Positions 27,455 through 40,650 of a stretch of 64,000 nucleotides of DNA are shown piece by piece (position 1 is the first letter of the stretch; the number at the start of each line of letters is the position of its first letter). The notes beneath the pieces were generated by a model. The model did no database searches, had not been told where the DNA came from, and was given only the letters and a program-made list of their open reading frames with translations. The stretch covers positions 18,318,001-18,382,000 of the forward strand of contig NC_134646.1 of the NCBI RefSeq assembly GCF_030463565.1. Reading direction: 5' to 3'. This DNA comes from Pelecanus crispus. Lineage: Eukaryota > Chordata > Aves > Pelecaniformes > Pelecanidae. The position numbers and the translations under genes were made by a program.

Positions 27455-27549
27455 TCTCTACTGCATGATCTTGGTTCTGCTTTGAATGGGAGGTTGGACA
27501 AAATGACCTCCAGACATCTCTTCCAATCTAGTAGTATTTTATGATTCTA
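27455..27549 (+). mobile_element. CR1 3' tail fragment, plus strand
   Basis: The text GAGGTTGGACAAAATGACCTCC-like (near 27490) followed by CTTCCAATCTAG and ending TTTTATGATTCTA matches the CR1 3' end in plus orientation. That order is a TTGGAC...GATGACCTCC block, a CTTCCAACC block, then the octamer tail. It is diverged and short, so it is an old, heavily truncated insertion. Confidence 0.8.
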
Positions 27550-29919
27550 CCTTGCTTTGTATCTTTCAGCTTTCCAACCTGAGCATACAAAACACTATGC
27601 AGACTTCAAACCCCAGATAAAACATATTGCTAGGTTCTGCACAAAGTTAGCGCTTAATCAGGAACCAAATAGGACATAGAATTTTAAATAGCAAAATCTG
27701 GTCCTGAGCATTTGAGCATCATAATATCTGTGGAATGACAACTGAATATCATTACAAGTTTTAAAATAAGTGCTAGCACATAGCACATCGTTGTCCTCCA
27801 CAGTACAGAATACCCAGCTGTTCTCAATTAGAAGAAAGCACCCCTTAACTTCACTAAATGTAAACAAGGGTATCTTATTTGTAAGGAACAAGATATATTC
27901 AGCAATAAAGATCACAAATCTAGTATTAAAATACCAATTTCATAAAAGAATTCTAAATTTCTCCACTACTACTGAAAGGGGGAGATCTCTCCTGTGCTGC
28001 AGTTTTGTTTGGATGTCCGTCAGCATTCTGTCATAAAGTGGTTTGTTTTCTCTCCTCTAGGAAAAAAAACTTGAAAGCATAGAAAACATTAGTTGAGAAG
28101 CAGGACAGAACTGATATAATTTAAAGCAGAGGCAGATGACCTTGTAGAAGGTAGCTTGACTGAAAGAGCTGAAAAAAAGAGCTGAATACCTTGTTAGGCA
28201 ACCAGCAGCATTATAAAAATTAAAAATAAAATTACTTTTAATTCAACTAATACTTTGCATATCAGTACACAGGGTGGCTGATAGCAGTGCCTTTTTGCTA
28301 TCACATTGCTCTAAGTGTTTTTTACTCCAGCTCTGTAAAATTACGACTTTTTTTTTTAAAACTAACTCTGACCAGTTACCTTGCAAGTCTTCTGATTTTT
28401 GTTGATGTAGCTGTGTTTTCATAATTATCTCATTTGCCTTTTAGCAAGGACAACACATTTTCTGATTTGTCAAATGCCAGGGGTTTTGCTGACCATGCTG
28501 TAGCATCAACATTCTTGTTTTGTTGCTGCTTTCTCTGCAACATTTGCAAGAGATTCTTAAATCCTTGCAACTACAGCATTTTTAATTTATTTTAATTATT
28601 TTAATTTTAATCTTCTTCCAAATGCATTTTTAGGAAGGTTAATGTAAATTGTCTTTTTTGTATGCTAACTACAGTACTGCTACCTAAGAACCAGATAGTA
28701 ATTTCTTTAATTCTTTTGGTTCTTTGCTTTTTTTAACCTCCTATTTCAGTACTGTTTGTTTCTTCCAGATTTTCTCAGAGAGGTTCAACAAACTATTTAA
28801 CCACAAAACTAAACCACAAAACCCACTTTTGATGAGATGAAAAAGAAGTTCGGCATCTGTGAAGCATATCCCCATTTACAGCTAAAAATCAATTACAGGT
28901 CATCATGTCTTTTAGCATATGATCTTTTGAACTTGGGTGCACTCGATTAAACAGCTACCATCACCCACAGTCTTCCTTTCTATGAAAATCTATTCCCCCA
29001 TAACAATCAAGAAAAGCAAATCTGTAAAACTACTCAAATGTCATAGTTCAGAGTCTGCTGTAGTTGATTAATTCACCAGCAAACACAATACCACAGCTAG
29101 TACCTTAGGTAGGGAACAGAGGGAGCTGAAGAGCTGACAAGAAAAGTAACCTTCTTCAGAGACAAAGACAGATGGGGAAGTAGCAGCTTAAAGCACCAGA
29201 GGTAAAACTGACAGAACCTGTCTGTCAGCGCCTTTGTATGTTTTTAAAAAACACACACAAGCTCTGTTTCCTTTGAGAAGAGGAATAAGGCACACAGGGA
29301 TGTTTCTCTGGCAACATAACTCTGGCTCCTTTGCAGAAGCAGATACCTTGTACTACTGCCTCTAAGGTCTCATTCAAGAGAGACTATTAACACCCTTTGT
29401 GCATTTTTTTTAATACCTATTTGCCCTCTGCTTTCCATCAGAGAAAAAGCAGCCCAAGGAGCAATAGCCTGCAAGAGTGAGTCTGCACGTTTGCTAGCTT
29501 CAGCTGTCAGAAGAAGGTTTGGGTTTGGTTTTTTTTTTTCCTTTTAACTGGACTTCAGAGCTGCTTTTTTACCCTTCCAAAGAATAGCTTTCTTTTATTC
29601 TTAAAGTTCATCCACATGGGTAAATTAAGAGGAAAAAGTATTGTGGAAACAAGTTGCCTGTAGTAGCTATGAAATCTCTCTCTGTGGATACTTGTAGCCA
29701 AATAAGGGCACCTTTCCCTGAACTAGTTGTTCTATAAAAACTGGACAGTGGCACTGGACATAGGACATACCCAGAACACCTACTGCAGTCATTCAGTAGT
29801 GGGCTGACTTGAGCAACTGGATTGGGCTGGGCTGCAAGTTTTCCCTTCAAGAACTGTGACCAAAATTGAATGCAGTGATTCATGCTACAGTGGTTTGTTT
29901 TTCTGGGGTTTTTTGGTTG
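27550..29919. other. Intergenic DNA, no gene seen
   Basis: No exon, RNA gene or recognisable transposon is visible. The stretch is AT-rich, with small T runs and ordinary complexity. Confidence 0.45.
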
Positions 29920-29921
29920 TT

Positions 29922-29952
<31 letters not shown>

Positions 29953-29984
29953 TGGAGGTTGGGTGCCCCCCCCCCCAAAAAAAA
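29920..29984. repeat. T12-G21 / C11-A8 foldback tract
   Basis: T12 (29920-29931) and G21 (29932-29952) are followed by a 13-base G/T/A spacer, then C11 (29966-29976) and A8 (29977-29984). The T8G11 edge is the exact reverse complement of C11A8, so a 19-base-pair stem is possible. The remaining ten G residues plus the spacer would form the loop. The G run could also form a quadruplex. Tract lengths are open to assembly error. Confidence 0.8.
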
Positions 29985-30870
29985 GGTTACATTTAAATAG
30001 AAACAGCAGGAAAAAAATCATAACCAAAGCAAAACTGTTTTCAACTGATTGAAAGATTTAAGTTCATGGGGTTTTTTACTTACAGCCTTATTTCCTTCCA
30101 GGTATTTCAAATTCTGGGGGCTAGAATGTACTCTGCCCCCATTTCTATCTTATTTTTTTCTGCTTTTCAGGACTATCCGTTAGTTCACCCCAAGCATTTT
30201 GTTCTGTTTTCCTGTCTGGGTTCCAACTAAGCATTCTGATATGTTCAACAGAAACACCCTGAGGTACTTAACTACTAATACTTTACTGTGGGTGTCAAGA
30301 CATGTGAAATTTATTGTCCCCATTCTTCACATTGTACCATCCAGTCTCAAAATATTTGTTGTTGTTATATTTGGGCATACAGTTTTCACAAGATACCATA
30401 AAAACATCAACATATTCTTCAGCTTCAACCCATAAAATAGCTGTATTCCAATGACTTCATACCATTTTTCACTCCTCTCATGGAGAGCTTCATCTTGACC
30501 CACTCCTCAATGGTGCAAATCACTAACTTTTTTTGTTCTTAGCAATGCTTAACTACTATTTCCATTCAGTTGTTTACTTAACTTGCTGTATGTGATATAA
30601 TTTCTAAATAAGGACAAACTCACTTGTTTTATTTTCCTGTTGGTCTGCTGCTGTTGTAAACAGTTCACAGTATGTAAAACTGTGAAGATGAAAGGGGTCT
30701 AGGAAGAAAGAGATATGAGTTCTAACTTTAGGAGTCTCACCACACGATATTGCTGTACTAATTCCCTTTTCTAAAGGGAAGATTAAGATGCCCTTTCTTC
30801 CTCCCTTCTTCTGTCTAGCCTGCTCTAAAGGTAAACTCTTTGGGTACTAGACATCATTATATACATATAC
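29985..30870. other. Intergenic DNA, no gene seen
   Basis: Nothing recognisable; ordinary AT-rich sequence between the foldback and a CR1 tail. Confidence 0.45.
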
Positions 30871-30961
30871 CTGATCTAGTTGAAGATGTCCCTGCTCATT
30901 GAAAGGGGTGTGGACCAGGTGACCTTTAAAGGTCCCTTCCAACCCAAACTATTCTGTGATA
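30871..30961 (+). mobile_element. CR1 3' tail fragment, plus strand
   Basis: CTGATCTAGTTGAAGATGTC and CCTGCTCATTG lead into GTGGACCAGGTGACCTTTAA, then GGTCCCTTCCAACCCAAAC and a terminal ATTCTGTGAT. This is the canonical order of the last ~90 bases of CR1, in sense orientation. All upstream CR1 sequence is missing. Confidence 0.92.
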
Positions 30962-31157
30962 TGTTTAGAGAGCACCTCTTACCGCTCATTACTCTCAGCT
31001 AGAGCCAGCTTACTTGTGCAATAGCAGTAAGGTAACAAGAAGTCGCCTGACATCTTCCAAATGTTGTTTTTCTGAGTTGCACAAAGAAACAGGTCTAGAT
31101 TAATCAAGTTTAGTGAGTTATGTTTATGTCTACATCCCCAAATAGCCCTTCCCCATG

Positions 31158-31162
31158 CTTTT

Positions 31163-31194
<32 letters not shown>

Positions 31195-31201
31195 ATTTTT
31201 T
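31158..31201. repeat. Pyrimidine/T-rich tract
   Basis: A 44-base stretch of almost pure T, with a few C residues, one A and an uninterrupted T19 at 31176-31194. Confidence 0.8.
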
Positions 31202-31562
31202 GGACCATCAGAGACATACACAACACAAAACATCTATTTATTTTCAGTACATAACAGCACACAGCCTGAGATAAGGCTAGCTAGATCCAATTTGTGAGCT
31301 AGAGATTTCTACAGTTGTGCATAATCTCTTCTCACAACTCTTCCTAGCCCTCAGTTAAGAAATGTCCAATAATTTGTTATGAACCAGCCTAATCCACAAC
31401 AGGACTGAAGACAAGCATGACAGCAATAGGTCACCCAGTACTCCTCAGTGATAGAGATACAAAGATACAACAGTCAAGCAATCTGTTCTAAAAGGAATCT
31501 TTAAGACAATAGGGGTTTTTTTGTTTGTTTGTTCTGTTTTTCTGGGTGTTTTGTCTATTAGG

Positions 31563-31580
31563 AAAAAAAAAAAAAAAAAA
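31563..31580. repeat. A18 homopolymer
   Basis: Eighteen A residues. A T-rich stretch with TTTG repeats lies about 40 bases upstream (31514-31530), so the two could pair. It is simple sequence. Confidence 0.8.
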
Positions 31581-32162
31581 CAAACATAGAATTGTACTCC
31601 AGAAAATGAGATCTAAGTTTCCCTTTTTGTTACTGTTAAATGCCATAGGTAGCAAACACATTCCTTTAAATTAAGAAAAACAACAATAAAAGGAAGAAAC
31701 AACTAATCTGTGTAATAGGATACAGACACGTGATTAGCTAAAGAACCAACATGCATTTGGAAATTATGTTCTTTTTCACATTTGTTCCTTGCTTATAACA
31801 ATACCAAAATATTCTTCATGTAAATATTAACCTACACAAATATAAGATTTATATTTCTAAAATAACTAAGTAAAAGTTCTCCACATCCTCGAATTATCCA
31901 CAAGATGGCAGTGCTTCCATCATGCAGAATAATCTGACCAAACCGATTATCAGGACAACCTGCCTTTCCCTGACTACACATACAGCTGTCAAAACATGGT
32001 ATTTCACTCATATCCAGACAAAACCCTCACCATTCAGCAACTGGCTGAGAAGTATTTAACATGCTGTAATAATGAATTTTACAGGCTAACAACTGACAGC
32101 CAGATTGGAGAAGGTCATTTAGGGTTCACTCTTCTGTGAATGTACTGGCCTCCAAATCTTCT

Positions 32163-32188
32163 AAAAAAAAAAAAAAAAAAAAAAAAAA
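32163..32188. repeat. A26 homopolymer
   Basis: Twenty-six A residues, the longest A run in the window. I looked just upstream for a processed-pseudogene body and recognised none. Confidence 0.85.
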
Positions 32189-35100
32189 TTATAGGCTTCA
32201 TCTCTGGTGCAAAAAGTAATGTAAGGGCTGCTAAATTGGTCAGTTTATCCCCTCCGTCCAGCTGGGTAGCTATCCAAGACCCACCCAACAGCTTAGTTCA
32301 GACTGGTGACAAATGGTAACAATCAAATGCCATCCTATGTATTCCTATGCAGCAAAATGAAGGCACGATTGTGCATGTGTTACAAGGTATGCAGTAGTTT
32401 GATATAGCTATTGCAATGAACACAAAACAGCATATGCTGTCAACTATAGTATAAAGTCCTCACACATCCTTAGTTTTCATTCACCTTGCTGTTGTTGCTC
32501 ATGCTAACAATATTAAACTTATACAGAACACCCGCATGGCCTACAGTTGTATTTTCATTTAGCTGCACAGATTTTCACTGTCCAGATTAAATCATACTTT
32601 ATCTGAAAAGCAAGGAACTATCATTGTTTTAGACAAAGGAACAAAACATGGAGAATATTTCTGCTACTGTGAAACTACCAGCAGATCTGCTTCTCTTTCA
32701 TTACCTATCTTTATATCTTCAGTCTAATGCAAAGTTGGGGCCCCCATTTCTTTTCCCCAATTTAAAAATCTTCCCTTGGTGGGGGGTGGGGGGCGGAATG
32801 AAGTATCAATCAAGTAAAAACAACATTATGACTCTTTATCTGCAAAATTTTCCACATAAGAAATACTTTACAAAATAAATAGCAATCCTCTGGTTTAATC
32901 CACAGCATATTCTTGCAATAGATGTTCCAAGGCCAAACAATATTGACCTACAATTTCAGAGGTTACTAAGTCTCTGAGAACTTCTGGCTGTACAGTAAAT
33001 GAGCAGCAGAGTGGCAAAAGTTCTAGCATGTCCACAGGACAGTTGTTTTCCTGCTATTCAAAACAAAATAAAAATGTCAGTGGGCAACACAAGTGTCCAA
33101 TTTTTTTAAAAAAAGAAATAAAAAATTCAAACTAGAAGTATTTTCATAGTATGATAACAGCAGACTCTCATGACTAATTTGCCAGTAAAGGATCAGACAA
33201 CAGAACAGAAAACCAGATGGAATATCTTTTGAAATACGCAGGTTTGCACACCAATCAAGTACATGTCATCCCAGCTGGTGTAAACCCAGCTCGCATTGGA
33301 CCATAAGCTGGTATATTAGTGGCTGAAACACTGAAATAGGACAGTTACTGCACTTGGATTTGGACTTTGAATGAACTAGTATCCTTATACTCTTCTCTAC
33401 CTGTGCATGTCTTGCTAAATTTGAATTCCTCTTATATAAGAATAGAATTATAAACTAGCACAATTTAAACTACTTTGACATACATCTTTGTTAAACAGAT
33501 TAATAGCCTAATTCCCTGTTATCTGCTCTGGCTAACCACTAGTTTCCAGGTGTTACAGTTTTCTGTTCTATAAAGTAGTACGCGTGCTGAAACTAAATAA
33601 ATATATGTATGTATATAAACACTTTCATTTTTTTATAAAAATCTGAAAGAGTTGTCATATTTCCTAACAGCTCTCTACTAGAAGAGAGTAGAAGTTCCTA
33701 GAAAGGTTTTTTCATAGATTTTGCTGACCTTTAAAATTCACCACTAACTTGTACAAAATAGTCTAGACATGTGACTTTTAGACCACTGAGGGAAAGAAGA
33801 GACATAGAATACCTGTGTGTATATAACACAAAAATTTAGTAGCAATGAATGTTTTTTGTTTTCCCTATGATTTTTTTTGTTTTCCCTGTACTCCATCCAT
33901 TTGATATTTTCTGTGTATGGCAGGAGAGGAACATGGCAGTGACTAAAGAACTCTCCAGTTTGGGGGAAAAAAAAAAATAAAAATCAAACATCTAATGGTA
34001 AGGAGAAAACTCTCTCCAGGACACTTTATTGCAACTCTTGTGCTTGTTGGTTGTATTTTGGTTCCTGTTCTGCAAACACATGCAACAGTTTTTGAAGTCA
34101 ATGAATTACCATTTGGATGCACACCCTTTCAAGATAAGAACTTTGGACTGTAACCTCTATGAGTTTAGGAATAAGTCCTTTCAGTACATGTGGCACTTAG
34201 CCCATTGTCATTATGGAAAGAACAAATAAAAAAGCGATAAAACTGAGTACTTCAGGCACAGTTTCCTTCTCCTTACTTCTACAGAACCAAGGGTTATATT
34301 GCATTTAACATCTCCCATCTCTAAGATCTGAGGAAGTTCATCATGAAAATAGGATTCAGACTCCTTAAGTTCTCCAAGAAGGCTTGATTTAGAATTAATC
34401 CCTAGCATCTGACTTTTCTACAAGAAAAAAAGAATCTGAATTATTACTTCCATTCCAAACTCAGGCCTCAGCAAATACACTGAAAACTCTGGAACAGCCT
34501 AAGGCTACTTTGTGCCTATAGCCATACTTGTTCTTTTGTCAGCAGCTAGCTTCTCACGATCTCCTGTGCCCTTCAGCTAGAAGTATGACTGATAGTTATT
34601 CCTAATTGATTCACAAATGACCTTGAAATTATTTAGCTTAAGGTTTTGCCTTCTCAAGAATAATAGTTGACTGTACTTGATGATTGCTATGCAATTAACT
34701 TTAATTCCTCCACTTACTCTCATGATTTCTTTATTTATTGATAAATCAGATTCTTTTCCTCCTCACAGACCTGTCAGGGTGAGTGATCCTAAAGAAAACA
34801 GTAAAATAAGAAGTCATGAGGTAGCAGTAGTCTCAATCTAAGTCATCTGTAGAGAAGAAGTGATATTCACAATGTTACTGCCAATAATTAGGCCCCAAAG
34901 TAGCACTTTATTATTTTATTAAGGCCAAAAGTTCAATTTGGCAAAGTTCCAGCACAAGCTTCGACCATGCTGGCTGTAGTAGTTGAGAGACATCATTCTG
35001 CTGCTAATGTAAATGGTTTTGCTGGCAGCAAGCAGTCAAATGTATAGATTTCTTGTCAAAGATACAAAGAGTACTGAAACATGCAAGCTAAAGTATGACT

Positions 35101-38100
35101 GATATAGAAAGAGCATGTGAAGATTAAAGGAACATTTCACAAAACTGTATCTGACTTCCTTTTAAAAATTAGAGCAAGATTCTTATCAAATGAAAGCTAA
35201 ATGACTGTTTTCTCTTTTCTGTACAGGAGCTGACCCCATTGACTGAACTTCATTTTGTATTGTGCCTACAAACAGACAAAATAATTTTGCTAAAGTTAAC
35301 TAAAACCTTTGCTTGTAGTTAGGAACAAAACAGCAGCATGCCATTCTCCAGTAAATCTGACAACACACACAAAAATATTCACACCATAGTTACTAGAGCA
35401 GTCACACAAACCTAGAAGGCCAGGATTGGGTTTGGTCCCTCAGCTCCAAAACAACATTTACCTTTAGATGCAAGAATTCTGTAACAAAAGTTGCTAGAGC
35501 TCTAAGCTGAAACCAGTCTCCAGTGATGTGCACAGAGCATATATTAGCACAAAAAGGGTGAAATCACTCTAAGGGGATACAACTCAGCCTCCCTCTGTAG
35601 CTGGCTAGGTGACAGCCCATTAAATAATGCTATAAAATTTTCATCAGCAATTTCTGCAACCCTTCTTGATCATCACTGTATTGGTACAGTACAAAACAAG
35701 AAAAAGCTCTGACACTTTATAAAGTCTATTACTGGGAACAGCACCATGACCCACGACTTTGTAGCAACAAGGGTAAGGCCTATATGCAGGCTTCCAAAGC
35801 AAGATATGCACCCACAGACGTGACCATGTTCACCCTAGACATAGCGACACACACCAGCAATAATAGCTTGCTTTCTCTCTGCAAAGAATTACAAGAATAT
35901 AGCTTACATTCAGCCATTACTCATTCAGAAAGAGGCTCCCTGCACCATTTTTTCATTAAATACTGCACCTGGTAGTCTTTAGGTGAAGAAGGTGAAAGGC
36001 TATATTTGGCTTTCTTGCAGCTTAGAGAAAACTTCTGATAAACAGTTCATTCCCCTCTTTCTTTCCTTCTGTTGTTTCCAAGTGGTGAGTCTCCACCTTG
36101 GAATACAATTAATCCGTAAATACATGACTTCACACTTTTACTTCTACATTTCATCATGCTTCTCTAGTCTTCAGGGTATTTCTGTAAAGCATCATCATTC
36201 TCTGCTGCATTAATTATGCTTTTCAAAATCCTCAGGAGAGTTACAAGATTCCTCCAGAAAGTAAACCTAAGAAGTAAAATCCCTATTTGTACTAGGTATT
36301 AAAATTCATAGCTTCAATAAAAGTTGGGAGGTTTTTTTACGCATAATGTTTTTCTTATAGGCAATTCCTTGCTATGCCTCTATCTCCCACAAGCAACAAT
36401 CACCTATTTTACTCTGTATCACAAGGCTAGTAAAATTGCTACATTTTCTCTTGCCAATATGCCACTCTGATCTCAAATTTGATTAACATAACTACTTAAT
36501 TAATTTTGTTTAGACTGAAAATGTCTCCAAATGGTACTAAGTATATTGGTTCTTTTTTGGATGGGAAAGAGGCTTGTGTGCTTAAATGTTTGTCCTTTTT
36601 CTACCAGCTGCATTAACTGCTCTGATGCCGGGTGTTACCTCACCTTTTCTTGCAGCTTGGTGACATTATCAAAAGATGTCAGTTGTACACTCTCCCTTTT
36701 TTTTACAAAAAATCGTTCCTTGGATGAAAATGCCCCTGAAGCCAGTGAAGTCAATTGTGACACTGGAAGAAAGCAACTGGGAAAACTATTACTTGTTTCA
36801 TTCTCTGCAGTTCTATTGCTTGCTGCTTCATAGGCCTAAAATGTTGATGCTCCTGGCATATAGCTACACTGTACAATGGCATTGTTCTCAAAGCTAGCTA
36901 AATATGCTATCTTATCTTCCTGCCCTATCCCATTTTTGAGGTGAGGGTTAATATTCAGCCAAGATCATTCCCCAGATCAAATTTGCACTGATACTTGTAC
37001 CAGCACAAACAAGGGCAGTATCTGCAGCTGGGTGAGAAAAAACATCTAGGAACAAGAGTCTAGATGAGAGAATTCTATGTAGTTGGCTTTGTTTCAGTAA
37101 CCACCATTTTATAAAATTACATTTTTAAAAAATTCCTTGAGCAGTTCATTTGTTTCAAAATACATATTGTTTCATTGTTGTTTTCATCTCTAGTTTCCAT
37201 ATTTCATCAGGTATGGGTGATCAGTGAAATGTAGACCTCTTTGCTGAAGTAGCTGTCTCAGAAAGCACAATTCATTTTTTCATTTCTAAGTATATTGGTA
37301 ATTCACTACAACAAATAACTGTTGGCAGTGATCTTTGAAAGACTTATTTGAATCTTCTCCTTATTAATTATTTAATCTCTGAAATGACATAATTCTTCAG
37401 GGTTTTTTTTTTTAAGATCCTACATTTTTTCCTATTTTTGAGACACTGTGACTAATCATACTTTTAAGACATCAGATTAAAAGATCCATTTAATCCTGGA
37501 TCATGGATTGTTCAACCAGACTTACAACAACTATCCAGACTGCTATTTCTATTGAAAATACAGAATTTTGATGTCTTGCATTGAAACAGCAACGGATGGA
37601 ATTAAAATTATTAATAATTATACAAAAATGATGATAGGATTAACAGCAAAAAGGTAATACATATGTTTTAAAACCCCCAATGACTTCTTTCTAAATGGGC
37701 TAGAAAAAAAAAATTAGTAAATCTTTGTCTGTAAATCATGTCTTTTTTTCTTTTCAAATTATCCATTTTTTTGTTTTTTACAGATAAAATTCTGCTGAGG
37801 TCCTAATCTTAGAATATATAACATGTGGTTAATTCATATTAAATATATCAAGCAGTCTTGTTGACTCCCATATGCAAAATGTCTTTAATATATTTTTTTT
37901 AATTATAGACACTGAATTGTTAGATTGGTAAGTGCAATAAAATAACTTACCAGTAGAAATTAAACTCTCATACATATATATACATATCATATATAACCTG
38001 ATAATAGACAAACGCTGTACTCTTCTATAAGAATAATAATTTATTTCTGTTTTTATCCAGTTACAGTGGTATTGGATAGTTGGAATTCCTCTGATACACT

Positions 38101-38189
38101 TGGTTTGCCATAAGCAAAGCCTAAACGAGTCAAAAGTAGCCATCATAAGCAGTTGGCAAAACCAAAATTTACAAATATCTTGTAATGTA

Positions 38190-38385
38190 GATTCATTAAT
38201 GAAGAAGTATTATTTGTAGGTCTTCTAATACCTCCTCCTTTTTAGGTTTTCAGTTGTGTATCCTTCAAGCTTTGATTTGGAAACTTCCCTTTCAAAGCAA
38301 TGCTGAATCACACCTGGAGAATTTGATGAGAAAGGGAACCTGAAGACCTTTATATAATGCACCAGTAAAGGCACTGGGAGTTAGG
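38190..38385 (+). repeat. Direct repeat, copy A (5' of DCLK2)
   Basis: This segment of about 195 bases recurs at 44376-44574 in the same orientation. The pair matches at roughly 90% by eye and includes long exact blocks such as AAGCTTTGATTTGGAAACTT and CAGTAAAGGCACTGGGAGTT. The flanks do not match. It lies about 4.5 kb upstream of the DCLK2 start codon. It may be an uncatalogued dispersed repeat or a local duplication. I do not recognise a family, and it has no ORF. Confidence 0.85.
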
Positions 38386-40605
38386 CATTTATTTATATCA
38401 CAGACATGCATACTCAATTCACTTAATGTGGTAGTCTCTGTTCAAATTTAAATGGGTGAGAATCATGACCTCATGTCATTGAACAATCAATGATAACTAG
38501 GAACTAATTTTTACTGGAGTGCAAAAAGACTGAGATCCCAGTTGGCTTCAGTAGGAGCCTATTGGGAGGGTATCCTAGCTCTTCCAAGATGTTCACTATA
38601 TCACAAAAACTAGGTTTATGTGAAGTATTTACTTCTTTTGAGAATATTTTACACTTCATTCACGCTGCTCTGGATGGAAGTAGCATCTCACTCTTCTCAT
38701 CTATTCCCACACCAGGGACAGCAAAATGGGACAAAAGTGATTCTATTGAATAACAGCAAAGTGCTAGAGAAGTTCTGCAGGAAGATGCTAATCTGGCAGA
38801 AAAAAATGACTGGATATTAAGAAAAACATTCCTTTGAACAAACCAGTGGCTGATATGAAATCTCACCCATGAAGAGCTTTAAAACCAGGACCTTGCTGGG
38901 AATGGTTTTGCTATATTTGAGTCTTCCTTGGTACAGCAAATTGAACTGTGAGGATCTTTCCATCTCTACCTTTTTGTGTTTCAGATTCAATATTGGTTTT
39001 ATAAGGCTTTTTTTCATATGTTTTTTACTACTTTCAGAACTCTTAAATGGATGTTCAGAAATAATACTCTTAAAGATAAATTTAAGGACAAAGGAATCCT
39101 TTGGGAAGTGTACCAAGTTGTTTACAAGTAACTGAACCTCTGTATAGCATTTTCATCTAGTCTATTGAAATGGATGAATAATTCTGAGGTCTTCTGAATA
39201 CACATTTACAATGGCTTATCAGAGATACTGGATTCAGACAGTTCACTATGATAGGATTATGATATGATAGGATATCAAAACTATGACACATTGGGACATA
39301 CTAAGATAATTATAATACTAATGTGTTTCTTTGTATGTTTTGTTTCTGTATAGTTGTCTATATTCACTTTTGCCATTTTAAAAGCAATACTATATTCTAC
39401 ATGGGATTCATGGAGAAATTGTTGAGTGGATGAAAAGAATAGAGTTGAAGAGAAGGTTATTTGTTCCCATCTGACTATTCAAGCAAGTTGCTTAAACTTT
39501 TGGTTTCCCATTTTATGTATCTATGAAGTAGGGCACAGCATCTCACAGGGATGCTAAGCTGTTTTATTGTATGAATATTTTAAAAGCATTTTAACATTCT
39601 TCATTGAAAACAAATCACTACAAATAACTGTTTCATTGTTTAAATACTCAAACTTGATATCTTTGGTGCTAGCAGTAAACATTTTGTTATTGAATCATTC
39701 AAAGAATGTTTTTCCCCTAATAAATCTTGAGCCAGCAGACTCCAAGTTTATGGTGTTTTTTTTTCTTCTTTAGCAACATTAAATATTATCATTTTCAAGG
39801 TGAAATCAACAAGCTAAATGCAAAGGTCAGATACCTAACTGTTCTTCGAAAACTATGCACAACAAGTTGTAGGAACATGTTTGAGGTATCACCAGGAATT
39901 TCCGTGGCAGTTACACGTGCAGGTCTAATCACAATCTCTCTGTAAATGCCTCTTAATATAGAAGTAGTTTAGTTTTACAGGCCAGAAGGCAATTTCATAT
40001 TTATATGCTCTATAAAACACTGTAGCTGTATAGACTTCAAAAACTCTCTGTAGTGGGGATTTCCTTTGAGGAGAAGAGAGAATTTTCCTGGTCAAAGGTG
40101 TGAGAATACCCTTTTAGTTTTACTTTTCCATAGGTGTTGTATAAAATTCCTTTCCCCCCATCCCATCTCTAGCTAGAGAGTTCAGAAGTCAGAGCAAGTC
40201 CTGCACGTGACATATTCTACCACCCAGCAAAACCAACTTGAAAACAATAAAATGTCTGCCCTGACACTGAACTCTCCAACCTTAATTCAGTCATAGACAC
40301 AGTTAATATATTAAATTCATATATATATTTTACATGTTAGTCTGCATGAGTCCTCTACGTATAGTTGAGCACTGTACTGTGGATAGTAGGCAATAGTTAA
40401 CAGCTGGGAGGATGTAGAAGGTGTGTACAAGGGGGAGATTAAGCTTCCATGAGCTTTTGTGGTCTGCTTCTGTTAGTCCAAATAACCTTCAGCTGAGGTT
40501 TAAACTAAGTAATTTGACTTGTTCTGCAAAAAGTAGACATGCCCATGCAATGTGGTACCATTTGGAAAAAATATAGCCTGACAGCTGAGACCAATCCACT
40601 TTGGA
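38386..40605. other. Upstream DNA, no gene seen
   Basis: No exon or known repeat is recognised. Short overlapping open frames on both strands near 38.6-39.1 kb have no family resemblance. Confidence 0.45.
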
Positions 40606-40650
40606 GCAAAGTTACACAGGTAAGTTTGAACTTCACCTGTGTAACTTTGC
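40606..40650. repeat. Near-perfect 45-base palindrome
   Basis: The arm GCAAAGTTACACAGGT (40606-40621) is exactly reverse-complementary to ACCTGTGTAACTTTGC (40635-40650). Inside, AAGTT and AACTT pair as well, with one unpaired C at 40634 and a tiny loop. The result is a stem of about 20 base pairs. The flanks do not extend it. It is too short for a typical microRNA precursor. It could be the core of a MITE-like foldback or a cruciform site. Confidence 0.88.

Larger units (their letters stand above)
30962..38189. other. Intergenic DNA, no gene seen
   Basis: These 7.2 kb contain no exon I can support. They hold several homopolymers (listed separately) and AT-rich text. A fragment near 33272-33300 (CAGCTGGTGTAAACCCAGCT) may be a scrap of an old reptile-type repeat, but it is too short to call. 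Confidence 0.45.

Noticed and set aside
32100-32188. Possible processed retrogene ending in A26
   Set aside because: No coding or known RNA sequence is recognisable upstream of the A run, and no flanking duplication is seen.
33268-33305. A scrap resembling an old reptile repeat (CAGCTGGTGTAAACCCAGCT)
   Set aside because: Too short and too simple to separate from chance.
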